In this document: piece by piece, positions 26,393 to 34,950 of the stretch
Layout of the letters: each line of letters begins with the position of its first letter
How positions within the stretch are numbered: the stretch's first letter is position 1
DNA from: Bacillus cabrialesii
GTDB lineage: Bacteria > Bacillota > Bacilli > Bacillales > Bacillaceae
Reading direction: 5' to 3'
Assembly (NCBI RefSeq): GCF_004124315.2
Contig: NZ_CP096889.1
Span: forward strand, 1,471,001 to 1,535,000
Length of the DNA stretch: 64,000 nt
The notes under the pieces: model-generated
Database searches by the model: none
Told to the model about the DNA's origin: nothing
Seen by the model: the letters and a program-made list of their open reading frames with translations, nothing else
Made by a program: the position numbers and the translations under genes

Positions 26393-27199
26393 TTATTTTC
26401 CGATGAATTGCTGTGTCCAGATGCTTCCAGACTCAACGTAGCCTACACCGATGTGAGTAAAGTTAGGGTTTAGAATGTTTTTTCTGTGTCCTTCACTGTT
26501 CATCCAAGCTTTTACTACTTCTTCTGGTGTCTTTTGACCTTTAGCAATGTTTTCACCCGCTGTTTTGTAGCTGATACCGAAAGATTTCATCATGTCAAAC
26601 GGTGACCCGTAAGTTGGGCTTTGGTGATCAAAGTAGTTCTTATCTTTCATATCCTGAGATTTTGCGCGTGCAGATTTGCTTAACGTTTCATCAATTTGAA
26701 GCGGTTTTAAGCCTTGTTTTTGTCTTTCTGCATTTGTAAGCTCAACAACTTTTTTCTCATATGCACTTACAGATGAAGGCGCAGATGTTGTTGTGTTTGT
26801 TTTTTCAGCGGCTGCAGGTGCTTTAGAAGCCGTGTTTTGTTCAGTTGCAGGTGCTTTTGAAGCAGTATTTTTTTCAGCAGCTGCTTTTTCTGTAGTTTTT
26901 TGTGCAGGTTTTGCCGTTTCTGTCTTTTGAACATCCTGAATGTTCATGTTAGATTGCTTCGCAGATTTTTGAAGAAGCTTCTCAAGATCTTTTTCGTTTG
27001 CAGCTTTTAATGTTTTAATATTTGTTTTAATATGCAGCTTTTTCACTACATCGTTAAGTGACATGTTTTGCACTGTGTTCCCCGTTTTTACCGTCACCAC
27101 AGGCTGGCAGGAGAGTTCTTTCGCTGATGCTTGCTGTACGCCTCCGAATGTGATAAATCCAACCGCAGCGGCAGCAGATAAAATAAATGCTTTCTTCAT
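26393..27199 (-). CDS. ykwD: YkwD, secreted CAP (SCP-like) domain protein
   Basis: 268 residues. Signal peptide about 1-26 with cleavage near ASA-K, then a low-complexity linker rich in Lys, Thr and Ala with the near-repeat NTASKAPA (about 115-140), and a C-terminal CAP domain (about 150-268) with HHQSPTYGSPFDM-like and GHRKNILNPNFTHIGVGY motifs. Secreted; the molecular role is not established. ATG follows TAGGAGGTTACG. Monocistronic. Confidence 0.9.
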   Translation of the reverse strand: MKKAFILSAAAAVGFITFGGVQQASAKELSCQPVVTVKTGNTVQNMSLNDVVKKLHIKTNIKTLKAANEKDLEKLLQKSAKQSNMNIQDVQKTETAKPAQKTTEKAAAEKNTASKAPATEQNTASKAPAAAEKTNTTTSAPSSVSAYEKKVVELTNAERQKQGLKPLQIDETLSKSARAKSQDMKDKNYFDHQSPTYGSPFDMMKSFGISYKTAGENIAKGQKTPEEVVKAWMNSEGHRKNILNPNFTHIGVGYVESGSIWTQQFIGK

Positions 27200-27320
27200 T
27201 AGTTCGTAACCTCCTAGAGTTGTTGTTTGTTTCTACAAAAAAATCATAACATAGCTTTTTTGTCATAAAGAATCCATCAGTTTCCTTTGACAAAGAGAGA
27301 TTGTCATTTTTGTAACCAAC

Positions 27321-27357
27321 ATGCGCTGAACCGCTGAGACGAAGCGAATCAGCGCAT
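27321..27357. other. Strong hairpin between ykwD and pbpH
   Basis: Perfect 9-base arms ATGCGCTGA and TCAGCGCAT flank a 19-base loop that can pair further (GCT/AGC). No T-run follows on either strand, so it is not a standard terminator. It is the main structure in the 339-base ykwD-pbpH gap. Confidence 0.6.
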
Positions 27358-27458
27358 TTCATGAGTTTATCATACAGTTACATAGCTTCCTTTTTTTTGA
27401 ATCGTTAGTTATATTTTAATGTGTTTTTATATTGACAGCTTTTTTTATCCCTTTTTGC

Positions 27459-27485
27459 TGTAACAACTGTTACAAAGGTGTTACA
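27459..27485 (+). promoter_or_regulatory. WalR-like box and palindrome upstream of pbpH
   Basis: TGTTAC-AAAGG-TGTTAC (27468-27484) fits the WalR consensus TGTWAH-N5-TGTWAH exactly. The first hexamer is also half of a perfect TGTAACA-AC-TGTTACA palindrome (27459-27474). WalR governs cell wall genes, and pbpH is one. Binding is inferred only. Confidence 0.5.
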
Positions 27486-27538
27486 ATTAATCTCAGTATA
27501 TGTAAATATATTGAATGATTTGAGAGGGGTAACCAGAA

Positions 27539-29659
27539 GTGACTGAAATAGGACGTGAACCAAAGAAAAAGCGCAAAGGAAACCGGGCGATCAGAATGAA
27601 CCTTTTTTTCCTTGCTGTCTTTGTTCTATTCACTGCGTTAATCTTTAAGCTTGGCGTTGTTCAAATTGTTGAAGGCGAACAGCATGAAGAAGACGCTGAA
27701 AAAGCAAATGCAAAAACAGCGTACTATCCCGCGCCGCGTGGAAAGATGTACGATAGAAACCAGAAAGTGGCTGTCGATAACCAGAGTGTGCCTGAAATTG
27801 TGTATGTTTCAACATCGAGCACAAAAACAGAAGACAAAATCAAAACAGCGAAACGTCTTGCTGCTTTAATCCATATTGATACCGAATTTTTGAAGGAAAG
27901 AGATTTACGTGATTACTGGATCGCGTCTCATCCGAAAAAAGCCGCCGCTCTGCTTAAGAAATCTGAAAGCAACCTAAAAGGGGCCCAGGCTTACAAGCTT
28001 CAAATTGAGCGTGTGCCGAATCAAGAGCTGAAAACTATTCAGCGAGATGATGAAGAAATGGAAATCGCTGCGATATATACAAGGTTTTCAAGCGGAAATG
28101 CTTATGAACCTCAAATCGTAAAGGCGATGAACCCAAATGAAAGCAACAGCAATGGAAAGAACGGAACGCTGCTTGATGAGAAGAAAAGCTCCACGCAACG
28201 GCCAAAAAACGACTTAACATATGATGAAATTTCAATTGTGTCTGAGCATTTAGAAGAGCTTCCGGGAATCGATATCGTAAACGATTGGACACGAAAATAT
28301 CCTTACGACAAAACTCTCTATTCCGTTTTTGGGGGCGTCACGACACCTGATCAGGGGCTGCTGAGTGACCGGAAAGATTTCTACTTAACAAGAGGCTATG
28401 CGAATAATGACAGAGTGGGGAAAAGTTATTTAGAGTATCAATATGAAGACTACTTAAATTCCCATAAGGAAAAAGTACAATACGTAGAAGACAACAAAGG
28501 AAATGTCGTCAGCCAAAAAACCATTGATAAAGGCAGCAGAGGATACGATCTTCGGCTTTCTTTTGACATGGAGCTTCAGGCGGAAGTAGAGAAGATCATT
28601 GAAGAGGAAGTGAGAAATAGCCGCGCACGCGGAAATTATATGCTTGACAGAGCCTTTGTCGTGATGATGGATCCGAATAACGGCGATATTTTGTCGATGG
28701 CAGGAAAAAAGATTGATCTAGAAACAAACAAAATTCAGGATTATGCGATAGGGGCATTTACAACCCAATATGAAATGGGTTCAGCAGTAAAGGGTGCCAC
28801 CGTACTTGCCGGCTATCAGGACGGAATTCCGCATTATAAATATTATGTCGATATGCCTCTCTATTTAGCGGGATATGGTAATAGACCAAAGAAATCCTAC
28901 ATGAACATGGGAACCATTAACGAATTAACTGCTTTGCAAAAAAGTTCAAACGTATATATGTTCAATGTCGCTATGCATATTGCCGGTGTAACATACAAGC
29001 CGCATGGACCTCTGCCTGCTGATCAGAAAGATTTAAACAAAATGAGAAATTACTACAGCCAATTTGGTCTGGGCGTAAAGACAGGTATTGATCTGCCGCA
29101 GGAATCAGCGGGAATGCAAACTACGCCTGATGCTGTAGGGGGATTAATACTAGACTTGGCAATCGGTCAATACGATACATACACACCGCTTCAAATGGCG
29201 CAGTACATCTCATCAATTGCCAATGGAGGCTACCGTGTCCAGCCAAGAATTGTTACAAGTATCCATGAGCCCGGCAATAAAGAGGGTCTCGGAAAAACAA
29301 TTGAACAAAGAAAACCAAACATTCTCAATAAAATTAATAACACAGAAAGTGACATACAACAGGTAAAGACCGGAATGAAATTAGTTACCACATCAGGGAC
29401 AGCTAAAAATACTTTTACAGAAGATGTATCAGGGAAAACGGGAACAGCGGAAACATTTTACTACGGCACGAATCGCAACTGGTGGGGGAAAAAAACATAC
29501 AATCTGACTTTTGTCGGCTATTACCCGTCGAAAAATCCAAAAGTGGCCTTTAGTGTTGTTGTTCCATCAGTAGATGATGATGATAAGATCAATAAAATTA
29601 TTGCCAAAAGAGCTATCCACGCTTACGCAGAGCTCGAAAAGAAACACAGTAAAAAATAA
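27539..29659 (+). CDS. pbpH: PbpH, class B penicillin-binding protein (transpeptidase)
   Basis: 706 residues from GTG after GAGAGGGGTAA. Short cytoplasmic basic segment, one membrane anchor (about 20-40), dimerisation domain, then a transpeptidase domain with SxxK Ser415 (GSAVKGAT), SxN (SSNVYM) and KTG (SGKTGTAE). With PBP2A it makes the lateral-wall peptidoglycan cross-links that keep the rod shape. A WalR-like site lies upstream. Confidence 0.95.
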   Translation: MTEIGREPKKKRKGNRAIRMNLFFLAVFVLFTALIFKLGVVQIVEGEQHEEDAEKANAKTAYYPAPRGKMYDRNQKVAVDNQSVPEIVYVSTSSTKTEDKIKTAKRLAALIHIDTEFLKERDLRDYWIASHPKKAAALLKKSESNLKGAQAYKLQIERVPNQELKTIQRDDEEMEIAAIYTRFSSGNAYEPQIVKAMNPNESNSNGKNGTLLDEKKSSTQRPKNDLTYDEISIVSEHLEELPGIDIVNDWTRKYPYDKTLYSVFGGVTTPDQGLLSDRKDFYLTRGYANNDRVGKSYLEYQYEDYLNSHKEKVQYVEDNKGNVVSQKTIDKGSRGYDLRLSFDMELQAEVEKIIEEEVRNSRARGNYMLDRAFVVMMDPNNGDILSMAGKKIDLETNKIQDYAIGAFTTQYEMGSAVKGATVLAGYQDGIPHYKYYVDMPLYLAGYGNRPKKSYMNMGTINELTALQKSSNVYMFNVAMHIAGVTYKPHGPLPADQKDLNKMRNYYSQFGLGVKTGIDLPQESAGMQTTPDAVGGLILDLAIGQYDTYTPLQMAQYISSIANGGYRVQPRIVTSIHEPGNKEGLGKTIEQRKPNILNKINNTESDIQQVKTGMKLVTTSGTAKNTFTEDVSGKTGTAETFYYGTNRNWWGKKTYNLTFVGYYPSKNPKVAFSVVVPSVDDDDKINKIIAKRAIHAYAELEKKHSKK

Positions 29660-29665
29660 AAAAAG

Positions 29666-29704
29666 CAGGGTGCACAACTGAAGGGTTGTGTACCCTTTCT
29701 TTTA
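29666..29704 (+). terminator. Terminator of pbpH
   Basis: AGGGTGCACAACT and GGTTGTGTACCCT arms with a short loop, then T-rich sequence. Confidence 0.88.
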
Positions 29705-29733
29705 TTCAAAAATTGACGTTCACCATAAGAATA

Positions 29734-29764
29734 GAAGGAGAATACTCATTTTCTAGCGAATCAT
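29734..29764 (+). promoter_or_regulatory. Sigma-H promoter of kinA
   Basis: A -35-like GAAGGAGAA (29734-29742) and a -10 CGAAT (29757-29761) at 14 bases spacing match sigma-H promoters (RWAGGAxxT, HGAAT). kinA is known to depend on sigma-H, which raises kinase levels at the start of sporulation. Confidence 0.75.
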
Positions 29765-29824
29765 ACTAGGTAAAAGTCAATCTGTATAAGTTGAAACACG
29801 ATGATCATGCAAAGGAGGGATTCT

Positions 29825-31645
29825 GTGGAACAGGATACGCATCATGTTAAACCATTTCAAACGAAAACCGATATTCATGCAGTCTTGGCTTCTAATGGAC
29901 GCATCATTTATATATCTGCCAACTCTAAACTGCATTTGGGCTATCTCCAAGGAGAGATGATTGGATCATTCCTCAAAACGTTTCTGCATGAGGAAGACCA
30001 ATTTTTAGTTGAAAGCTATTTTTATAATGAACATCATCTGATGCCGTGCACCTTTCGTTTTATTAAAAAAGATCACACGATTGTGTGGGTGGAGGCTGCG
30101 GTAGAAATCGTTACGACAAGAGCTGAGCGTACAGAACGGGAAATCATTTTGAAAATGAAGATTCTTGAAGAAGAAACAGGCCATCAGTCCCTAAACTGCG
30201 AAAAACATGAAATCGAACCTGCAAGCCCGGAATCGACTACATATATAACGGATGATTATGAACGGTTAGTTGAAAATCTCCCGAGTCCGCTATGCATCAG
30301 TGTCAAAGGCAAGATCGTCTATGTAAACAGCGCGATGCTTTCAATGCTGGGAGCCAAAAGCAAGGATGCTATTATTGGGAAATGGTCCTATGAATTTATT
30401 GAAGAAGAATATCATGATATCGTGAAAAACAGGATTATACGAATGCAAAAAGGAATGGAAGTCGGAATGATCGAACAGACGTGGAAAAGGCTTGATGGCA
30501 CACCTGTTCATTTAGAAGTGAAAGCGTCCCCGACCGTCTACAAAAACCAGCAGGCTGAACTGCTGCTGCTGATCGACATCTCTTCAAGGAAAAAATTCCA
30601 AACCATCCTGCAAAAAAGCCGTGAACGATATCAGCTGCTGATTCAAAACTCAATCGATACCATTGCGGTGATTCATAATGGAAAATGGGTATTTATGAAT
30701 GAGTCGGGAATTTCTCTGTTTGAAGCGGCTACGTATGAGGATTTAATTGGCAAAAACATATACGATCAGCTGCATCCTTGTGATCATGAGGATGTTAAAG
30801 AGAGAATCCAAAACATCGCCGAGCAAAAAACAGAATCAGAAATCGTCAAGCAATCCTGGTTCACCTTCCAGAACAGGGTCATCTATACGGAGATGGTCTG
30901 CATTCCGACGACCTTTTTTGGTGAAGCGGCCGTCCAAGTCATTCTTCGGGACATTTCTGAGAGAAAACAAACTGAAGAATTGATGCTGAAATCAGAAAAA
31001 TTATCGATCGCAGGGCAGTTCGCCGCGGGAATCGCACATGAGATACGCAATCCGCTGACAGCGATTAAAGGATTTTTACAGCTCATGAAACCGACAATGG
31101 AAGGAAACGATCATTACTTTGATATTGTCTTTTCTGAACTCAGCCGCATTGAATTAATACTCAGTGAGCTGCTTATGCTGGCAAAACCCCAGCAAAATGC
31201 CGTTAAAGAATACTTGAACTTGAAAAAATTAATTGGTGAAGTCTCAGCCCTGTTAGAAACACAAGCAAATTTGAATGGCATTTTTATCAGAACCAGCTAT
31301 GAAAAAGACAGTATTTATATAAACGGAGATCAAAACCAATTAAAGCAGGTATTCATTAATTTAATTAAAAATGCAGTTGAGTCAATGCCTGACGGGGGAA
31401 CAGTAGACATTAACATAACTGAGGATGAACATTCTGTCCATGTCACTGTAAAAGATGAAGGGGAAGGCATTCCTGAAAAGGTGCTGAACCGCATTGGAGA
31501 ACCATTTTTAACGACAAAAGAGAAAGGAACGGGGCTTGGACTGATGGTGACATTTAATATCATTGAAAATCATCAGGGAGTTATCCATGTGGACAGCCAT
31601 CCAAAAAAAGGCACAGCGTTTAAAATTTCATTTCCAAAAAAATAA
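29825..31645 (+). CDS. kinA: KinA, major sporulation sensor histidine kinase
   Basis: 606 residues from GTG 29825, behind AAAGGAGGGA. Three N-terminal PAS domains (about 15-110, 140-255, 265-380) are followed by a HisKA domain with phospho-acceptor His405 (AAGIAHEIRNPL) and an HATPase domain with N, G1 (KDEGEGIP) and G2 (GTGLGLM) boxes. It is soluble. It phosphorylates Spo0F, starting the phosphorelay to Spo0A. Sigma-H promoter upstream; monocistronic. Confidence 0.97.
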   Translation: MEQDTHHVKPFQTKTDIHAVLASNGRIIYISANSKLHLGYLQGEMIGSFLKTFLHEEDQFLVESYFYNEHHLMPCTFRFIKKDHTIVWVEAAVEIVTTRAERTEREIILKMKILEEETGHQSLNCEKHEIEPASPESTTYITDDYERLVENLPSPLCISVKGKIVYVNSAMLSMLGAKSKDAIIGKWSYEFIEEEYHDIVKNRIIRMQKGMEVGMIEQTWKRLDGTPVHLEVKASPTVYKNQQAELLLLIDISSRKKFQTILQKSRERYQLLIQNSIDTIAVIHNGKWVFMNESGISLFEAATYEDLIGKNIYDQLHPCDHEDVKERIQNIAEQKTESEIVKQSWFTFQNRVIYTEMVCIPTTFFGEAAVQVILRDISERKQTEELMLKSEKLSIAGQFAAGIAHEIRNPLTAIKGFLQLMKPTMEGNDHYFDIVFSELSRIELILSELLMLAKPQQNAVKEYLNLKKLIGEVSALLETQANLNGIFIRTSYEKDSIYINGDQNQLKQVFINLIKNAVESMPDGGTVDINITEDEHSVHVTVKDEGEGIPEKVLNRIGEPFLTTKEKGTGLGLMVTFNIIENHQGVIHVDSHPKKGTAFKISFPKK

Positions 31646-31671
31646 AACAACGGCTTAAACGCCGTTGTTTA
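31644..31671. terminator. Bidirectional terminator between kinA and patA
   Basis: AAACAACGGC and GCCGTTGTTT arms. The patA stop codon lies in the loop. Confidence 0.85.
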
Positions 31672-32836
31672 TCGTCTGCATTGATTCCCGCTTTTTTAAT
31701 ACAAATAATTCTAAACGATCCAAGCCTTCTCTTAGCGTGTCCAGTGAATATGCGAAAGACAGCCTCACATATCCTTCACCATACTTTGAGAACGAGCTGC
31801 CCGGCACGAGTGCCACACCAGCATCCTCCAAAAGAGCCATACTAAAATCAAAAGAAGACATTCCAAACGATTTAATAGAAGGGAAGATATAAAACGCGCC
31901 AGACGGTTTTACAACGTCAAGTCCCATCGACACGAGGCGGTCATACACATAATCGAGCCGTTTTTTGTACTGCTCTCTCATGATCAGGGCGTCGTCAAAT
32001 CCGTTAGTCACAGCTTCAAGCGCTGCCTTTTGAGAAATGGAGGACGCACACGACACATTGTATTGATGAACCTTTAAAATATGTTTTGCTATGTCTTTTG
32101 GAGCGAATAAAAATCCGATTCTCCATCCCGTCATGCTGTGGGACTTTGACAAGCCGTTAATGACAATGGTTTGATCCCGCAAATGTGTTGCAATCGAATG
32201 GTGCGGTCTGTCATATGTTAATTCGCTGTATATTTCGTCTGACAATACGAAGACATTTCTGCCTTTTAGAAGAGCGGCGATGCTTTGTAGCTCTTCTTCG
32301 GATAATGTCACGCCGGTCGGATTCGACGGATAAGGAAGCACGACACACTTGGTGTTAGGAGTCAGAGCATCTTCAATCAGCCGGGCAGTAAGCTTAAAGC
32401 CGTGAGATGTAGTATCAACAATAACAGGCTTGGCGCCGCACAAATTGATGATAGGTTCATAGCCTGGATAAATCGGGCCTGGCATAATGACTTCATCACC
32501 GGGAGATAAAATCGTCCGGAATGCAGCATCAATGGCTTGGCTTGCGCCTGTTGTGATGATGATTTCAGATTCAGCATCATAGTTGAAATCCGCTTTTTTC
32601 TTCATATAAAGCTGCACAGCTTGTCTCAGTTCCAGGTAGCCGGCGTTCGGGGTATATGACGTCACGTTTTCATCAATGGCTTTTTTTGCGGCAGCTTTCA
32701 CATGATGCGGCGTGAAAAAATCAGGCTGGCCGATTGTAAGTGAAATGACATCTTCATGTTGAGCTACAAGATTTGAGAATTTGCGTATTCCTGAAATTTC
32801 AATCTCTCTTGCTTTCGGATTCAGCAAATGTTCCAT
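31655..32836 (-). CDS. patA: PatA, N-acetyl-L,L-diaminopimelate aminotransferase
   Basis: 393 residues, fold-type I PLP aminotransferase. Lys231 (NGLSKSHSMTGWR) is the expected Schiff-base lysine; PYPSNPTGV and DEIYSEL carry the usual Asn and Asp. It acts in the acetylated branch of diaminopimelate/lysine synthesis between DapH and DapL, both of which are encoded about 13 kb downstream in this window. ATG at 32836 follows AAGGTGATG. Confidence 0.93.
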   Translation of the reverse strand: MEHLLNPKAREIEISGIRKFSNLVAQHEDVISLTIGQPDFFTPHHVKAAAKKAIDENVTSYTPNAGYLELRQAVQLYMKKKADFNYDAESEIIITTGASQAIDAAFRTILSPGDEVIMPGPIYPGYEPIINLCGAKPVIVDTTSHGFKLTARLIEDALTPNTKCVVLPYPSNPTGVTLSEEELQSIAALLKGRNVFVLSDEIYSELTYDRPHHSIATHLRDQTIVINGLSKSHSMTGWRIGFLFAPKDIAKHILKVHQYNVSCASSISQKAALEAVTNGFDDALIMREQYKKRLDYVYDRLVSMGLDVVKPSGAFYIFPSIKSFGMSSFDFSMALLEDAGVALVPGSSFSKYGEGYVRLSFAYSLDTLREGLDRLELFVLKKRESMQTINNGV

Positions 32837-32957
32837 AATTCATCACCTTAACAAATATAATGAGTTTATCCTATTTTACCACTAGCTGATCATTTGTCAC
32901 CTTTTTAGCCGATATATTTCGATTGTATGCGCCTTTTTTCTAAACATACCTTTCTTT

Positions 32958-32994
32958 TCAGAAAAAAAGAAGACAACCAGCGATTTGATTGTCT
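32958..32994 (-). terminator. Terminator of the 53-codon minus-strand gene
   Basis: On the minus strand, AGACAATC...GGTTGTCT arms are followed by TC and seven T. Confidence 0.75.
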
Positions 32995-33037
32995 TTATTG
33001 TATCATGTTCTATTATTGTTTATATGTGCCAATTTCA

Positions 33038-33199
33038 TTAATAACCATAATCAAAATGAAGGTCTTCGTGCCAAATCATATACGGGGGATGCTCTTCTTG
33101 AAGGTCAGCTGATTCTTTCTTCATATGCAGGTAAGTCTCTTCACTGATATCTTCTAAAACAGTCATTTCATTTTCTTTAAATATTACTAAGGTACCCAT
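33038..33199 (-). CDS. Small acidic protein, 53 residues
   Basis: ATG at 33199 (minus strand) behind AGAAGGGTG. The peptide is soluble and acidic (MGTLVIFKENEMTVLED ... MIWHEDLHFDYGY), with a helical middle (EETYLHMKKESADLQEE). It has a matching promoter (TTGACT at 33255-33260, TAAAAT at 33233-33238, 16-base spacer) and terminator, so it is a complete transcription unit. Function unknown; I do not recall the symbol. It sits between patA and cheV. Confidence 0.75.
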   Translation of the reverse strand: MGTLVIFKENEMTVLEDISEETYLHMKKESADLQEEHPPYMIWHEDLHFDYGY

Positions 33200-33232
33200 T
33201 ATTTACACCCTTCTTTGGAAAAATCCTTGACT

Positions 33233-33260
33233 ATTTTATCACTGTTAGTTGGAAAGTCAA
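33233..33260 (-). promoter_or_regulatory. Sigma-A promoter of the 53-codon gene
   Basis: On the minus strand, a -35 TTGACT and a -10 TAAAAT are 16 bases apart, about 40 bases before the start codon. Confidence 0.7.
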
Positions 33261-33358
33261 TGGTTATTAGGAAAAAAGTTTCTTTTTTAAAGAAGCGTAG
33301 CTTGTCTCTCCCAGAATTCGATTTTGAAGAGCCGTGCCATTCACTTTTTACAATTTAC

Positions 33359-33366
33359 GCCGATAT
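33359..33366 (+). promoter_or_regulatory. Sigma-D -10 element of cheV
   Basis: GCCGATAT, identical to the sigma-D -10 consensus, lies 40 bases before the cheV start. The -35 region is a weak match. cheV is reported as sigma-D dependent. Confidence 0.7.
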
Positions 33367-33405
33367 ATACAGTACAATACTGAATGCGAATAGCGAGGGA
33401 TTGAA

Positions 33406-34317
33406 TTGTCGTTACAACAATACGAAATTTTATTGGATTCTGGTACAAATGAATTAGAAATTGTGAAGTTTGGCGTGGGCGATAATGCTTTCGGAATTAA
33501 CGTCATGAAGGTAAGGGAAATTATTCAGCCGGTCGAGGTGACATCAGTGCCTCACTCCCATCAGCATGTAGAAGGAATGATTAAGCTGAGAGGAGAAATT
33601 CTCCCTGTAATCAGCCTCTTCTCATTTTTTGGAGTTGAGCCTGACGGATCAAAAGACGAGAAATATATCGTGACTGAATTCAATAAACGGAAAATTGTTT
33701 TTCATGTCGGCTCTGTTTCTCAAATTCACAGAGTATCCTGGGAAGCGATTGAAAAGCCGACATCGTTAAATCAAGGAATGGAGCGGCACCTTACCGGGAT
33801 TATTAAGCTCGAAGAAGTGATGATCTTTTTGCCTGACTATGAAAAAATTATTTATGACATTGAATCAGACTCAGGTGTGGATACATACAACATGCATACC
33901 GAGGGCTTCGATGAAAGAAGAACTGATAAAAAGCTGATCATAGTAGAGGACTCACCGCTCTTGATGCGCCTCTTACAGGATGAATTAAAAGAAGCAGGGT
34001 ACAACAATATTTCTTCGTTTGAGAACGGAAAAGAGGCATATGACTACATTATGAACCTTGCTGAGAATGAAACTGATTTATCAGAGCAGATTGATATGAT
34101 CATCACTGATATTGAAATGCCAAAGATGGACGGACATAGGCTCACAAAGCTGCTGAAGGAAAATCCGAAAAGCTCAGATGTGCCGGTTATGATTTTCTCA
34201 TCATTAATTACGGATGATTTGCGTCACCGCGGAGAAGTCGTTGGCGCAGATGAGCAAATCAGCAAGCCAGAGATTAGTGATTTGATTAAAAAAGTGGATA
34301 CGTATGTCATCGAATAA
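33406..34317 (+). CDS. cheV: CheV, CheW-receiver hybrid coupling protein
   Basis: 303 residues from TTG after CGAGGGATTGAA. An N-terminal CheW-like domain (about 1-160) joins receptors to CheA; a C-terminal receiver (about 175-300) is phosphorylated at Asp235 (MIITDIEMPKMDG) and mediates adaptation. The acidic pocket (IVEDSP) and Lys (SKPE) are present. Works with receptors such as McpC, also in this window. Sigma-D promoter; ends in a terminator shared with ykyB. Confidence 0.96.
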   Translation: MSLQQYEILLDSGTNELEIVKFGVGDNAFGINVMKVREIIQPVEVTSVPHSHQHVEGMIKLRGEILPVISLFSFFGVEPDGSKDEKYIVTEFNKRKIVFHVGSVSQIHRVSWEAIEKPTSLNQGMERHLTGIIKLEEVMIFLPDYEKIIYDIESDSGVDTYNMHTEGFDERRTDKKLIIVEDSPLLMRLLQDELKEAGYNNISSFENGKEAYDYIMNLAENETDLSEQIDMIITDIEMPKMDGHRLTKLLKENPKSSDVPVMIFSSLITDDLRHRGEVVGADEQISKPEISDLIKKVDTYVIE

Positions 34318-34320
34318 ATA

Positions 34321-34357
34321 AAAAACAGCCGGTGCCCGAAGTGGCACGGCTGTTTTT
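34321..34357. terminator. Bidirectional terminator between cheV and ykyB
   Basis: AAAAACAGCCGGTGCC and GGCACGGCTGTTTTT arms. Confidence 0.92.
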
Positions 34358-34360
34358 ATT

Positions 34361-34825
34361 TTAAAAGTAACTCTCGCCAAGTTTTTTAAAGACAGGTTTA
34401 TGATAAGCTGGCTGCTGGCGATTTGGCACAAGCGGCTTTTCTTTCATGCCGACGTATTCTTGCAATAGGTGTTTTGCTTTTGTTAAAGACATTTGAGCTT
34501 TAGGATTTCGGTACGATTGATTAAGTGTACCTAAATGCGGAAGATGTTCGAAGTCTTCTTTAGTTGGAGGCATGTGAAAATAGTAGTCTCCGATTGAGAT
34601 AAGCACGTCCGATTGCTGTTGGCTGAACCTTGGATTTTTTGAAAAATGAAGCCCTATTTTCTTTCCTTTACCTTCTTTAACAAGCTTTTGCAAAGCCCGT
34701 TTTTTCAGCAGATATAGGTATTTAGGGTTGGGGGCGGTTTTTGCATGGCGGTTCACAGTGTAAACTGCTTTTGAAAGATTTTCTACGGTTGGCTGCAGAT
34801 CTTTCGTATATGCATGGTCGTCCAT
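34361..34825 (-). CDS. ykyB: YkyB, conserved protein of unknown function
   Basis: 154 residues, basic and soluble, family DUF-type YkyB. Typical segments are VYTVNRHAKTAPNPKYLY and HFSKNPRFSQQQSDVLISIGDYYFHMPPTKEDF. No known catalytic motif is recognised. ATG at 34825 follows AAAGGAGAG. It lies after ykuC in the same direction but is separated by a terminator. Confidence 0.85.
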   Translation of the reverse strand: MDDHAYTKDLQPTVENLSKAVYTVNRHAKTAPNPKYLYLLKKRALQKLVKEGKGKKIGLHFSKNPRFSQQQSDVLISIGDYYFHMPPTKEDFEHLPHLGTLNQSYRNPKAQMSLTKAKHLLQEYVGMKEKPLVPNRQQPAYHKPVFKKLGESYF

Positions 34826-34910
34826 TATTTCTCTCCTTTGCTCTTATCAAATTCTATATGATTAGATTATACTTTTTTAAAGTTGAAATGCAAATATTGA
34901 ATGTAAAAAT

Positions 34911-34941
34911 GCGCTTTTTTCTGAGAAAAAAAGCGCATTTA
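34911..34941 (-). terminator. Terminator between ykuC and ykyB
   Basis: AAATGCGCTTTTTT and AAAAAAAGCGCATTT arms form a long A/T-rich stem that closes ykuC transcription. Confidence 0.8.
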
Positions 34942-34950
34942 TAACCTATA

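Noticed and set aside
26760..26900. Short repeat in ykwD (NTASKAPA coded twice)
   Set aside because: An in-frame low-complexity linker of a secreted protein, not a DNA repeat element or CRISPR.
32908..32915. GCCGATAT, a sigma-D-like -10, between patA and the 53-codon gene
   Set aside because: No matching -35, and the only plus-strand gene, cheV, is 490 bases away with its own copy. Probably chance.
32837..33037. Plus-strand 61-codon frame at 32927-33112
   Set aside because: It overlaps the terminator and the 53-codon gene on the other strand, which has better signals.
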